Shown here piece after piece: positions 47,375-60,148 of a stretch of 64,000 nt of DNA. The position numbers and the translations under genes were made by a program. The notes beneath the pieces are model-generated. The model was given only the letters and a program-made list of their open reading frames with translations, was not told the DNA's origin and did no database searches. The DNA is from Absidia repens (lineage: Eukaryota > Mucoromycota > Mucoromycetes > Mucorales > Cunninghamellaceae), in NCBI GenBank assembly GCA_002105175.1, contig MCGE01000029.1:62001-126000 (forward strand), given 5' to 3'. Each line of letters opens with the position of its first letter. The stretch's first letter is position 1.

Positions 47375-49738
47375 TTATTTCATAGTAATAAACGCACACC
47401 CCTGTCTAGCCTTTCTATATGCCTCTTGAAGCTGCTTGGCATCTTCGTCGGTCCAAGTGACATCCGGTTCCATATCTTCGTGCACATCATCAGCAGATCG
47501 TTTCTTCCCGGAAGTATGACTGTCTCGGTATTTTCGCCCAAGTCTAAATCAGACCCCCATATCAAAAAAAAAAAAAAAAAAAAAGGTCAATAGCTGTAGA
47601 AAGTGAGACCATGTACTCTTTTAACCTTACCTTCGATAATCATAAACATTTCCCATTCCACCCATCACCATGATAGCTGTGTTTTTGGGTACGCCGTCAT
47701 ATATTTTCTTGATACAATCATCGACATGCGCTAATTTGGTTGCCAGCTCCTTGTCATTGTTGAAGGAACTTGATATAACAGTTGGTGGCAGTTCCATGTC
47801 GTCGTCAAAGTCCTGAACTGCATCCAGTTGAGCCAATACAAAATTTTCGTCAGCTGACACCTGTTTCACCGCATCCTCTGCCAACTCCATATCAGAGGAA
47901 AAGCGAGCGTACTTTGATCCCCATGTCGACTGGAAGGTTTGCGTCCCTGATACACGTGTTTCCATAATCATGCCCCGTTTTGGAGGTGAGAATTCCGTCA
48001 GACGATCAAATACCAACTCCAATTCTTCAGTCCGACGCCCATAATGATAGCCCTTCTCGATTTTGAGTTTGAAAAGATCCATGGTTGCCCGAGCATCTTC
48101 TGCAGAGTTGTGTCCAAGCACATTTCGTTCCGTATCGTTTTGCTGAATTTTTCGTTTCAAGAATTGTTTCGCCAATGACCGGAGTCGAGGTCGGAAAGGT
48201 GGGCCACGAATGCTGTCGTATAAAAGTGCAGTATCCACACAGTAAGGATGAGCCAATTTCAGAGCCTTCAAATCGGAATCCAAACTATGTCCAACAAGAA
48301 TCACGTTGTGATCTACCAATTTCCTGACATGTTTTTGTGCGCGTCGTAATGAGCATGTTGCTTCGTCCATGATCTTCTTGGTGATACCAGAGTATTCGGT
48401 AAGATAATCCACAATAGGTTCATCGGGTAAAACGTATTCATCTAATAGCACCACGCCATCTTTAAAACAATAAAAATAAAATAAAATATGAGTTGATGCG
48501 GTCCATTCATACATAAACCAGCTGTTCATTCGGCATTACCTTCATCTAACAAAGAGACACGAGCAAGCGCACTTCCACTATTTGTCAAGACCATTTCACA
48601 ATCCACCGCAATAAGACGCTTTTTTTTCGCAGGTTCTAAAGCAGGCTTTGTTTCCTTCCAATCTTCAGGTAAAGTGACACTTGGGTCCAAAAAAGGAGGT
48701 ACAGGATATCCACCACCAACGAGTTCCTTGAGTTTGAGTATATAGAGTTCACTTCGATCCAGATCACCATTTTCAAGTTCTATTATAGAACAAATAAATA
48801 AATATGAGTCATCTGCTCAAAAAATCATATCAACCAAAACAAAACCACTTACTTTCTTTCAACTCTTCGTATTGCTTTTCTCGACGAGACCAAGAGACAG
48901 AACATTGCAGAAGATCAGAGATTGGATTCAAGGCACGGTCCTTCTTGGATGTTTCCATCAGAGTCACCAACATATGAGAAGCTTGAGACATCAAAAAGGG
49001 CATATTTGCTTTGCCAATAGCTGTTTCACGATCCACGGTTGCCAAGTCAATGATAGGAGGCACGTCCACCCGAGACAGGGGAGCACCAAAACAAGTGATA
49101 TCCAAACCCCTAACATAGATCACCACCAATCGATCCACACATGATTTTCGAGTGATACGTGCAAATTTGGGTACTGATCCTTCCGTTAAACAATACAGGA
49201 TAAAATTGCGTAGGTCTGGCATGCGCACCTTTCCCTTGACAGATTCAGGTGTAAATTGTAGAAGTCGTTTTCCAAGGACAGTGGCATCCATCACACCGCC
49301 AGTAGTAGTGGCCTCCACAAGTTTCTTGGCTTGACGTCGATCCTTCATTTTCCTTCGTTTGGCGTCACGTTTAGCTAATCCACGAGCCTTTTCAAAAGCT
49401 TCCTGTTGTGCTGGTGTCATTGGTTTCTTTTCCTTCTTCTTGTATTCCACCTTCTGCAAGTAAGGACGGGCGGTTGGGGTACTGATGGCGTTACCCTTTG
49501 ACTTTTTTTGATTTCCCTGCTGTGCCTGTTGGGGAGGAGTAGATCGGGATCGCTTGTTGTTGGTTGATTTTGTTGTAGCGTCTTGATCAGGCTGAGAGCG
49601 TTTTTTGTCTGCTGAGGGTGTTACTGCAGGAGTTGCTGTTGCTGTGTCATCGTCATCGTCAAAGGAAATATGTTTCTTGGTGCTGGTATCATGTAGTTTG
49701 ACGTTCTTCGGTTCAGAGGCAGGATTGAATTTAGCCAT
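47375..49738 (-). CDS. REX1: Rex1-type 3'-5' RNA exonuclease (DEDDh)
   Basis: Nuclear exonuclease that trims 3' ends of 5S rRNA, tRNAs and other small RNAs. Four exons (49738-48853, 48779-48540, 48459-47631, 47543-47375) give 707 residues. The N-terminus is basic and low-complexity (nuclear/nucleolar signal type, KKKEKKPMTPAQQEAFEKAR). The exonuclease domain starts at about 350: AVDCEM (Exo I, D355/E357), GITKKIMDEA, LVGHSLDSDLKAL (Exo II) and HNSAEDARATMDL (Exo III, with the DEDDh His and Asp). A C-terminal domain with QLDAVQDFDDDMELPP, then IMVMGGMGNVYDYRR, is as in Rex1/Rnh70. The last exon ends in a charged helix. The length is somewhat above yeast Rex1. The assignment is firm. Confidence 0.93.
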
Positions 49739-50079
49739 GTCGATATATGTATATACACACAAACACAAAGTGGATCGATCAATCAAAAAAAGGAAAGAAA
49801 AGCAAGAAGAAAAAATTTTCTCGTTTAATTTTTATTAAATGGCCGCCGCCACAAAAGAAAAATATTAGGGAAAAACTCCCGCTATGTACCTTTCCAAGGG
49901 ACGAAATTATAATGCGTCATGCGAATTATTCATATCATTCTGCCATCGCAATCAAGGTTCTTGATTCATATATGTATGATTATTAAGTTGAAGGAGGAAA
50001 ACATAGATTTTTAATGAAATGGTAGACTTTTGTCCAGTATCCTAGACCGCTAAGCTGTTTTGGTATAATATTAACCCAC
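49739..50079. other. Leader region of REX1
   Basis: Upstream of REX1, AT-rich, running into repeat copy G. No other feature. Confidence 0.4.
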
Positions 50080-51540
50080 TCCGCCTCTAGAATAAATGGG
50101 TGATATGACTAGCGCTAGAGAGCTTTTGCATGCACGGTCTTCAATGAAGTTTGACCGAAATATTAAATCAAGCACAGTGCGCAGGCGGTATTTTATTTTT
50201 ATATTTATCTAGGCAGGGGGGGGGGAGAAAATTGAATACAAATAGGGACACCTTCTATACAGTCAGTGCAGCATAACTTTATTTGTTTATGTGAATGGTC
50301 GAGCAGGAATATGACGATCTTTGGCAATAGTGATCAAAGACAGTCAAACATGCGCTGGGGCATTATCACAGGGGGAAAGTAGTCATAGTGGGTGAACTAG
50401 AGATTGGTAGGATACTATAACGCAGCTACAATGACGACATGGTTTACGATTCAACTGTCAAAGTATGGTTGATAAAAAGGCATATTTTATTGAGACATTT
50501 AGGTCGGTACTAAAACTAAAGATGAGGGTTTCATTGTAGTAAGGCTGTAGTGGAAGGACCTACATACATATTGGGGTAACCATAAAAGAGACAACTGTGA
50601 GATTTGAGGAACGGTTAACACTAAAATAAAGGAGCGGTTTTAAATTGGTGGTTGATATACTGTACAAGATATGAGAAAGACGTTATCCGTAATTGAAGTG
50701 CAACAATGGTCGAGACTAATCGAAAGAGGTGATGGTAATAAAAAAAAAGATCTCTTGTACAAAACAATAAAGAGACTAATGAGACATTTTTCATTGAAGC
50801 AGTAGTAAAAAAAAAAAAAAAAATAACCAACAACAAACATAGTTTATTCAGATGTAGATACAAACTATAGACGGACTGATACTAAGCTAAGCTAATGAAG
50901 GCTCCAAAAGCCAGTTAACAGTGGCTCTAAATCCTACATCCAAAATGAAAGGGTTTCCCCATGCATCTTGTAATCTCTGAGCTGAAAACCCTTCTAAACT
51001 AGTCCTGATGTTATTCTAAATTCAACATAGCCCCATAGAAATTGAATGGTGAAGAAAAAAGGAAGGAAGAAAAAAGGAAAGAGTGCAAAAAAAAGGGGGG
51101 GGACATAGAAATGGCAGGCGGACATTCAAAAACAATATAATGAGTTTTTTTAGTTTTGACTTCAGTGCGAACCTTCCTTCACCCACCTTTTTTTTTTTAC
51201 AACCATGGCCGCCCAACAGCGCAGCATGGCGGTTCACTCATTTTTTCTCTTACTGTTAACCAACGACAGTATGGTGACTATCTCTTCTTTTTACATCTAT
51301 CTCCACGATTATGCACTTGAGGCATAGTTTTACTCATATCACGACATAACAGTCATGAAGCGTTTGAATTGTTTCATCATTTTCGGGCTAATTTGCCACA
51401 TACAGTAGGATAGCTCACCTCTCCACTTTAGAATAGTTTATCCCACCCCATCTTTTCCACAGTAGAATAGTGTGCTACCGGTAGAATTGAGTACACTCTT
51501 AGTTTACTTTACGTTATGTTAATTATACAATAAAAAATAT
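50080..51540 (-). repeat. Dispersed repeat copy G
   Basis: Long copy. On the minus strand the head region near 51110 has lost the CACGTG (it reads ATGGCAGGCGG there). The core is intact at about 50944-50962, AATAAA-type sites lie near 50838 and 50480, and the AGTAGTCATAGTGGGT end lies near 50383. The flank beyond the head to about 51540 shares TAGAATAG and TTATCCC motifs with copy F. Non-coding apart from short chance frames. Confidence 0.8.
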
Positions 51541-51940
51541 ATTTATATGCCTTCTATAAATGCCTTCAATAGTTTGTACGTTTTTATCATAAAAGGATTT
51601 CAAGTGACATAAAGGTAAATCAATGGTACCTCCAAAATATCGACGTCCAATTTTATTTTACGTTTCTTGCCGAACTGTATATATTTAGTATTCGATATTT
51701 TTCCACTCTGATAACAATAGAATAGTATACATTTTGCAGGTGTACGCATAGATAGATAAATGGAGACATAGAAAAAATAAAACAAGCAATGATGTGTGGT
51801 AACAAATTCGAGACCGTAAGAAACAGTCAAAGTAAGTTTTATTATGTGTATAATACAAATGATGACGAGCAAATGAAATCAAAATAATAATACTAATACT
51901 AATGATTCTAATAAAATAACAGTATATATAATAGTCTATT
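51541..51940. other. 3' flank of acyl-CoA oxidase
   Basis: AT-rich DNA including the likely 3' untranslated region of the oxidase, with a TTTATT site near 51838. No gene. Confidence 0.45.
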
Positions 51941-52609
51941 CTATTTCTTGGCTTCACGTTCAGTCAAGGGCTTGATATAACGTTCATGATAAGAAGGAAT
52001 GCCAGTGCTGTTAGGTGCAGTTAAAATAGTTTCAAAGTAGGCTATAAACAAAGAAGAAAGAGTCAGTACAAGCGCAGACTAGTAGTCGTCTTTTTTGTTT
52101 TCGTCAGTGTGATGATTCACTTACTTTGATAAATATCACCGTCATACTTGGCGATGGGTGCCTTGAGTACAAAGTCAGGGAAACCCCATGCATCAGTCAA
52201 ACCAATAACTTGGGAGCGAAGACTTTTATTGATCTAAAAAAAAAAACCAAAAGACTTAGTTTCCACATCAAAAGAATTTTGTCCCGCTCCTATCATCAAG
52301 AACTCTTGTCTTACCTCCAAATAAAGTTTTTCTACATCCTTAATTTGTTGAGGAGTCAAAAATCCTTCCTTGAAACCTTGGTCACTGTAAGTGTGAAGAG
52401 CATGGAGACCCCAGAGGATGGTCAGACGTTGCATGATGGCATAAACACTCTTTTCAATACCCGCAGGAGCTTGAGGTAATCCGAATTTGGTGACATTCAC
52501 AGAAAAGATATAGGTAGCGCAATGCAATTCAGCCACTCTAACAGATTCCAAAAGAAGGTCGTTGTGACTAGCCCCTTTCTTGAGACTTTCATTGATGCTA
52601 TTGAGCTGG

Positions 52610-52642
<33 letters not shown>

Positions 52643-54902
52643 GATATGTTAGACTAACATTCATTGAGTAATAGCATAAAAAAACTAAATATAAAAAATA
52701 CCTTACCCTTTTGACCAGAATGGCATTGAGTGCTTCTTCAATCAACGAGGAGTCTCGAGCACATAAGTTCACATCGGTAATATCCCATGTCTTCAACGCC
52801 AATAAGCGCTTTGCATCAGAAATATAGTGAGATGATGACTTGAATTTGAGTTCTGGGTCGTCGTCGAATTCCAACTTTTGTTCCAAGCGGTATAAAAGCA
52901 TACGAGCAGCTTGCTGTAATAACACCACATTGTCACCACCACCGGTTGTCTATTGAAATACAATATGTCAAAAATTTTGAGCAGTGAGTTCATTGACCAA
53001 TATTTAAAATGATAATTCCTTTTTTTCAGGGGGGAAGGTAGGGTGGGAGGGCATTACTTACCATGACACCCCAATCGTTCGTAATCTGACCAATTGCGTT
53101 ATAAGCAGAGTAGGCATGACCACCACAACAACGACGGCAAGTTTCCAAAATATCCGACGCATACCAGCCAGACAATCCCTTGATACTTGCAGAGACAGCG
53201 TGCATTTCACCCATATGATTCAAGTACACCAAAGGATCATCGATTTTTCCTCCAGATGTAAGGATGTCGAAATTTTTGTGAATTTCCGACGAGGCAGATT
53301 GCATCATAAACATGAATGAGATGGCGGGAATCAACTTGACATAATGTGATTGGTAGTCCATGATCTGCTGGTTCTTGGGTCCTTGACGGCGTACAACACC
53401 ATATCTTGTGGCAATAGTAATAGCTTGGGCGATCATTTGTGTAGTCACTGTTAAGAGTCCAAGTCTTTCAGGAATGAGCGTAGCTACGAAATTGAGACAA
53501 AGTGTAAGAATATTTTCATTCGTTTTTTTTTTTTTTTTGGAGAAGAGGAGGGCAGGGCGAAACTACACTTACCATACATGACAGCAGGATTGGGAGCAGG
53601 GTGATAAGTGCCGTCACGATCTAAACTCACCCATTTGGCCAACATGTTGGATCGAGGGATGCGGAGTTGCCTAAATTGGATCCAACCATTATCTACACCT
53701 TGATGACCTATATAGCATTGATAATAATAACCCATCACAAAAATACAAAGATTAGTTTCGATCATATATAACGTACTCTTTTTCAACATCCTGATCTGAC
53801 TTTTATAAAGCACCTACCAACTTTGGATCCTATATCACCGACAACAACCCCAGGCATTGTTTTTCCAGATCCCTTTTCACGCAATTGGACTACAAACCAG
53901 TTGAGCCCTACATTCTTGCCATTGATAACAGTTTGAGAGATGACGACGGTATGAGTGGCGGTTTGCGCAGCAGCACCAATGTACCATTTTGTGCTTGTAA
54001 TAGTGGGTGATTCAATAATAAATTCGTCAGAATTCGAGTCGTATGTGGCTACTGTTTCCAGATCACGAAGAGCTGAACTATGTCCCAACTCAGTCTAGAT
54101 CGTACCGTCCCCCCCCCAAAAAAAAGAGTAACGTTAGGCACCGTCTTTTTTGATTTCACTGTGAATCCATTCTCTATAAATCCATCCCCATCCCCACTTA
54201 CCATAGCAAAACATCCATAAACGCGATAGTTGTCAATGTCATCATTCCAAGCATCTTGCTGTTCCTTATTTCCCAACATATTGACCACATTTCTGAAAAG
54301 GGAGTCATGGACGAAGAAGCGCATACTGAAGGATTCATTATAGATATTGACAGCGCGTGCAATTTCATAGGAGAGTTCCTTGTCATACTTGCCACTGAGT
54401 AGGATTTGGATACAGCGGTAGGTTTCGCCCATAGTACTAAGGGAAACAAAAAATATATGTGTGAGGATAGATGGTTGCGTAGGCAATCAAAAGATTTCGT
54501 TGTATTCACTTTACAATTCACGCATTTCTTCGCGACTCAGTTCCAAAAAGTTTTTGGGTGATTGTAATACCAGTTCAGGGTCATCCTTGATAATGTTATA
54601 AGCTTTTTCCTATATGTCAAAAGTGACCCAAAAAAAAAAAAGTTGTTAGAAAAATGGTCAGATAAAGTTGCGGGTTATGTAGAATACTTTACCAAGAGTT
54701 CGTATTTCTTGTCACCACCAGCCCAGAAACGAGACAAGGCATCAATGTTGAAGTCAGCAGCGGCGCGTTCAGCAGCCATATCTTGTGGTGCTTGACGAGA
54801 CATGGATGAAGGGGAAAGATTGAGTTGACTTTTGATTTGGTTCAAACGTGCCAACGCGGCAGGAGCGTTTGGATCTTTGGAGTCTTTCAAAGGAATGGTC
54901 AT
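51941..54902 (-). CDS. Peroxisomal acyl-CoA oxidase
   Basis: FAD enzyme that oxidises acyl-CoA to trans-2-enoyl-CoA with release of H2O2, the first step of peroxisomal beta-oxidation. Ten exons (54902-54693, 54609-54515, 54436-54202, 54094-53818, 53707-53573, 53483-53062, 52949-52707, 52605-52315, 52233-52125, 52041-51941) give 705 residues. Family marks: YGCFAMTELGHSSALRDLET, TKWYIGAAAQTATH, LNWFVVQLRE, MPGVVVGDIGSK, LRIPRSNMLAKWVSLDRDG, TTQMIAQAITIATRYGVVRR and ETCRRCCGGHAYSAYNAIG (the general-base Glu region follows the family's C-terminal domain). The C-terminus EREAKK is not a canonical PTS1. The N-terminus contains R19-L27, RLNQIKSQL, which fits the PTS2 pattern. The intron before exon 8 ends in about 33 T on the coding strand. 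Confidence 0.95.
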
Positions 54903-55572
54903 GATTTTAAGTGTGGAGTGTATAGATTGAAGATGTAGAGATGAGGAAAGGAAATATATAAAAAATACAAAAAAAAAGAAAGGCTTTTATATTGTTGGGA
55001 TGATAAAAGAGAAAAAGGAAAAGGGGAGGAAGAAGACTGGTGTGGGGTCCAACATATGCAAAAATTGAAACACCGTGTTTTACCATGTGAACCTGGGGTA
55101 AAAAATTTTTACTCATCTTATATTGTGTTTATTTGGCCAAAGGTCAGAAAAAAAATAAGGGTTTCCCTGTTTTTCATATGCTTGATTACACGACTAGCGT
55201 AGGTGATATATGAGGGAGGTGACACAAAGATACTGTCAAAAGCGCAACCCCACATTTTTTCCCGTACACTAACCAAAAAACCATAATCTAAATGAAAGAC
55301 TGGTTGTTTACCAAAGTACTAACTATTCCTTTTCTCATATAAAAGTTGAATGATGACTGTGTATACTACTAAGCTACTGCGAAGTGTTTTATTATAATAT
55401 TCAATAAAGCAAATAAAAACAATAAAGGTCATACATATACATAGATACACAATTGAAAAAGATATTGAAGTCAATTCAAGTATCAAACTTTATTGATAAA
55501 TACAAAAGCTAGCTACAGGATAATAAACATAAACTAAATATGGATGATGGGGGTGTGAGGAGCCAATACAAG
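54903..55572. other. Intergenic region
   Basis: Promoter of the oxidase gene and 3' flank of the pseudouridine synthase gene. A short minus frame at 54907-55116 is chance. No repeat core and no peroxisome-response element that I would assert. Confidence 0.45.
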
Positions 55573-57280
55573 CTACGAGGAAGATGAGGTGTCGATGTTT
55601 GCCCAGTCCGGAAGCTCCGTCTCGTATTCCCACCCATTACCTTGATATTTCCAAGCGTGGAGCCAAATAAAGAGAGAATCCCGAGGAGGATCGACGAATA
55701 ACGCTACACTGCAGTCCGAGCATCTTTCTCCGGATTCCACTTCCAGTAATTTTGTCTTGTCCGTAAATTCGACTTCTGGTGCAATGGTTGATGATGCTGT
55801 AGTTTCGGAAGTGGCTGTCGTTGACTCTGTTATTGACGTTGACGCTGATGTTGATGATACGGTTACAGTTGTAGATGAAGACGTCGTCGTCTTGGAGTCC
55901 CATTCGCCTGACTGGAAAGGAGACGCTTCCATCAATTTGTCCACGAGTTGCTTTGCATCTTCTTCCGACATAGATTCGCCCAAATGTAAATTGCTTGCCC
56001 ATGAGGTCGTGTTGCCATACAGAGGATCGTTGCCAATAGGGTATCCCAAGTATTTCAAATGGACTCGGATTTGGTGTGTTCGGCCAGTAACAGGTTTGCA
56101 CCGCACCACACTTGTTTTCCCATCAAAGCTGATTCGATTGAAAATCGTCTTGCATGGTTTGCCATCGGGATGTACATAGTTGACGGACATTTTGTGGGAA
56201 ATAGTCCTGATTGGTGCATCACATACAATTTCTTCCCTAACAATAAAACCAAAACGAATCAATATTATTGCCAGTACACAATGTAGCCATAATTCAAGTT
56301 AACTTACGTCGGGAATTCACCATCCACGCGGCAGATGTATTCTTTTCTAATAAGTCCGCTTGTCATGTCATGTTCCATATGAGAAGCTTTGAGTGAGGTC
56401 TTTGAGATCAGCATCAATCCAGACGTGAGACGATCGAGTCGGTTGGACGCTTTTTTTAATTAAATAAGTAAAAGAGGGTTTGTGTGTGAGTTCAGTGAAG
56501 AGTAAGCGACGATATCATCAAATAATCCCGGCGACCTTTACTTACGAAATAGTCTTGGTATATTGCGTTCCTTTCTCAACACATGGACTACACTATTATG
56601 TCGGTAACGGCCAGCTGGATGCACAGGGATCCCTCCAGGTTTGTCAACCACGAGCAAATCGTCACTTTCAAATACAATTTTGATTGGAGAGTCTGTCACA
56701 GGAGGCTCATGTCGATGAATCTTGTGTCCAACAATATCGCTATTTTGTATCAAGGTATCAGTTTGAACTTGTTTGCCATTCAATGTAATCAGTCCTTTTT
56801 CGATAGCATATCTCTAGGAAAGAAAAAGGTCAGTGACAAAAGACTATGCTTGCTGATGTCTTCACTTACATAATATTGTTCGTTTCGATCACGGAATTCT
56901 TCAACAAATACGTCCAGAATAGTACGTTCCAACCATCGACCTTTGGCATAGGCTTGGTAGACAAAGTAGTATGGTTTCACCTTTCTCAAACCTATAAAAT
57001 AAAATGGATCAAGTGTGTTAAAAGCAAGATCTTTCTACAAAAATGGCTAAGGAGAGAATCAAACCTTACCATGTTCAAAAAAGTATTCTGCTTCAGGCAA
57101 ATCATCGACGTCCCGGAAATCGGTTTTCTTTTGCTGTTTGCGATTTTTTGGTGGATATATGATGGTATCATTGTTGTTTGCCTTCACCTTATCCAGTTTC
57201 CTTTTCTTAGTATTTGTTTCCTTCGATGTATCTTCCACATCTACTGATTTGGCTGTCACCTTTGTATCGGTATCGGGCAT
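55573..57280 (-). CDS. RluA-family tRNA pseudouridine synthase (Pus9/Rib2-type)
   Basis: Converts uridine to pseudouridine in RNA, in this subfamily position 32 of tRNAs. Five exons (57280-57070, 56991-56870, 56813-56546, 56449-56308, 56236-55573) give 468 residues. The N-terminus is Lys-rich. The S4-like segment YAIEKGLITLNGKQVQ is followed by the synthase core: DLLVVDKPGGIPVHPAGRY, then RLDRLTSGLML with the catalytic Asp (D206), VTGRTHQIRVHLKYLGYPI and GNDPLYG. After a Thr/Ser-rich spacer the C-terminal part (CSDCSVALFVDPP, LHAWKYQG, YETELPDWA) is the conserved ending seen in Rib2/Pus8/Pus9 and RPUSD2. There is no deaminase domain, so this is Pus-type rather than the bifunctional Rib2. Cytosolic, nuclear or mitochondrial location is not clear. 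Confidence 0.92.
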
Positions 57281-57716
57281 GATCTGAATCTGAAGAAGGA
57301 AATGTTAAAAAAAAAAAAAAAAAGAAAAAGAAAAAAAAACCAGACAGGGGAGATTTTTGAGCATAATTAAAATGCCGCTTGAGCGCGGCCAAAAGGTGGC
57401 TCGAAATTTTTATTCATATGCGACATCATAGTACATTAATAAAAAGGGACAATACAACAAGTAATACTACGGAGTAAGTGGGGTAATATATCAAATAATA
57501 CAATAAAATGCGTGGGGTGCGATTTTTCTATACTATTTTTCATGGAAGAATCACAAAAAGTGGGTCATAACTATTTTATCTAAACTGCGTCCAACGAAAA
57601 AGCGGGATGGGAGAGAAAATGAGGCATACCGGAACTAATCAAGCAAAACATTCCACCCAGTAACATACACAATAGTAACAAAACATCCATTTTATTTTAA
57701 AAAACAAACAAACAAA
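57281..57716. other. Short intergenic region
   Basis: Leader of the pseudouridine synthase gene (A/T-rich run at 57306-57338) and 3' flank of the carboxyltransferase gene. Nothing else seen. Confidence 0.45.
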
Positions 57717-58390
57717 CTATGGTCTGAAACGTACCCTAGGGCCATTGATTTTGACTTTTTCCAAGCGAGCGGGCAAAATATTGTCATACATCATTTTGAC
57801 CCACCCACATAGAATAGGGCGGGTATGGCGAGGATCAATCAGGTCAATATCAAAGGACTCGGCTGTCCGGACTAAAAAAAGGAAAAAATCAATTAGAAAT
57901 TGATAGGATATAATCCCCTGCCCTTTTTCTCTTTATTTTGAAATTTACCAGGTGATCGAACGGCTTCAAACTTGGCCATAATGCTTTCGTAAAGCTCTTG
58001 CCTTTTGTCACCAGCAGCATCGAGTTCGCGTTTGTATGCAGCCTAATACATATAAAAACATTAGTCTTTTTCCCGCCTACGTTCATTGTCTATTACAAGT
58101 CTGACTTACATAAATGCCACCTGGAGCGCCATGAGAAATATTAAAAAAAATAGAATGGCAGTAGTTAGAGACGGTAGAGTTCTATCATTAAAAAAATCCT
58201 CTAATAATTTACCTTCCAATGGCAATGATCCCCAATCTCCGGATGGCCAGGCGACTCTGACGTTTGGTACCCTATTATCGACAAAAGCCGCGCCTGCAAC
58301 GCCGAATACCTTGCGCAGAACAACGGTGAAATAAGGCACATCACATTGATACAAAGCTGCTGTTAAGGTAGATCCGTGTCGAATGGTCCT

Positions 58391-58421
<31 letters not shown>

Positions 58422-60148
58422 CAAATAACCAAAAGAAAAAAGGGGGGAAGCATTAGCATCATTTTTGATTTTTTTTTTTTGTGAATGAACTTACGCTTCA
58501 CGTTCAGCTTGAGTGCCCACTGCAAATCCAGCATAATCAGCAAAGTTGAGCAGAGGGATACCAAATACATCACACAAATCAATATGGCGTCTAAACTTGT
58601 GACAACTAGCAGTGGTGATGACATTGCCTTGTTTGCTCCCATCAAAAGAAATGATACCGACTGGATAGCCATCCAAACGAGCCAGACCACAGACCGCACC
58701 ATCACCCCATCGAGAACCAATCTCAAACCAAGAACCTTGATCGACTACCCGTGTCAGAATATCTCGGACTTGATAAGGTCGTTGACGTCGTTTGGGAATA
58801 ATGGAAAGTAGTTCATCATCACACCGGTTGGGGCTATCCGGAGAAGACGTTGATATTTTTCTTGGAGGTAGTTGTGAGGTATTTGAGGGCATATAGCTAA
58901 GAAATTGTCGTAGTTGTTCAAAGCATTCGTCTTCTGTGGCTGCAAGGTTGTCGATCGTTCCGTTTGCTGTATGAATCAATGCGCCTCCCAGAGTTTCCTT
59001 GGTCACCGTTTCAAAGGTAGCATTTGCAACAATAGGTGGGCCAGCAGAAAAGAGAGAGCCGATGGATTCAGGGATTACCGAGAAGTGAGTGAGTGTAGCA
59101 CGAGCAGCGCCTAATCCAACAGCTATAATATTGTAAAAGAAAAGTTTAGCAAAAAAAATAAAACTATACTTTGTAATGCAGAAGGCAGAGGGATGAGTGC
59201 GACATGATGAATTTATTACCTGGTCCAAGCGCAGCAGAAACAACAGGAATTTCAGATAAGCTTGCAATCATGTCGTGCATCCCAATCAAGGGTGGCAAGA
59301 TCGTACTTCCTTTGTCCAAAGCTAATGTCACAGATCCACCACCACTACTTCCATCAATCAGACGCACCTAAATAGAGAAGAGAGAAAAATAAATCATAAT
59401 CACAATGAGAATAACGAGTCTAATTTTTCGGATGTGCCCTTGGTGATAAATAAATATTGACTTACGATGGGCATTTTCAAAGTCCTTGCCATCTGTTCTG
59501 CATACAACTACAACATAGATATAAAAAACGACAGAGTGTTTTAATACAAGATACATCCTCCCCTGTTATATACATATCTTTTTCTAATAAAAAAAAAAAA
59601 AAAACGTTACCGATTTCGCCCAAATGGCACCGTCCGCATGCCCACCACGGATGGTGAAATCATCTGCCGCCACAATAATGTGTCTATGTTCCACCAATGC
59701 TTTCCCAGCAAGGAAGTTGGCGGGAGTATATTCATCCACTTGTTGTTCGTCGTCCTCTTTTGCATATTTGGTTTTGCCAGCAATACTACCAAATTCGTAA
59801 AAAGTGCCTTGGTCTATCAAACGGTCGATCCTTTCACGTACCCAAAGTTTGCCTGTTGTCTTTTGTCTAATGTAGCCACGATCCTCTGTATTTGCTGTTC
59901 TGTTTTGTTGTTGTCGTTTGTGAATTTCTTGAATAATATCCTAAAAATAAAGTAATAGAAATAAAGAAGGTTGAAGAAGTAGGTTTAGTCTTATTTGACA
60001 ACTAGAAGGGAAAAGGGACTTTTTTTTTTTCTTTTATGTAACTCACCTTCCACTCGGATTTCTCCAGCGCTTCATCTTTTTTGTTAGTGTTAGAATCGAG
60101 ATGCTTCGCAATGGCATTCAATCGATTAGAAGGATTAGAGGATGTCAT
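57717..60148 (-). CDS. Acyl-CoA carboxylase beta subunit (biotin-dependent carboxyltransferase, PccB/MccB-like)
   Basis: Transfers CO2 from carboxybiotin to an acyl-CoA such as propionyl- or methylcrotonyl-CoA. Nine exons (60148-60047, 59940-59611, 59507-59466, 59367-59220, 59122-58495, 58388-58213, 58120-58110, 58042-57949, 57871-57717) give 561 residues. Marks: TTGKLWVRERIDRLIDQGTF, DFTIRGGHADG, LIDGSSGGGSV, GLGAARATLTHFSVIPES, ISFDGSKQGNVI, LLNFADYAGFAVGTQAERE, and VVLRKVFGVAGAAFVD with FRP at the end. The two ClpP/crotonase-like halves are both present. The 11-nt exon encodes part of GGIY and is forced by phase and by the family's G-Y turn. No clear mitochondrial presequence, so location is unclear. 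Propionyl-CoA or methylcrotonyl-CoA specificity is not decided. Confidence 0.92.
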
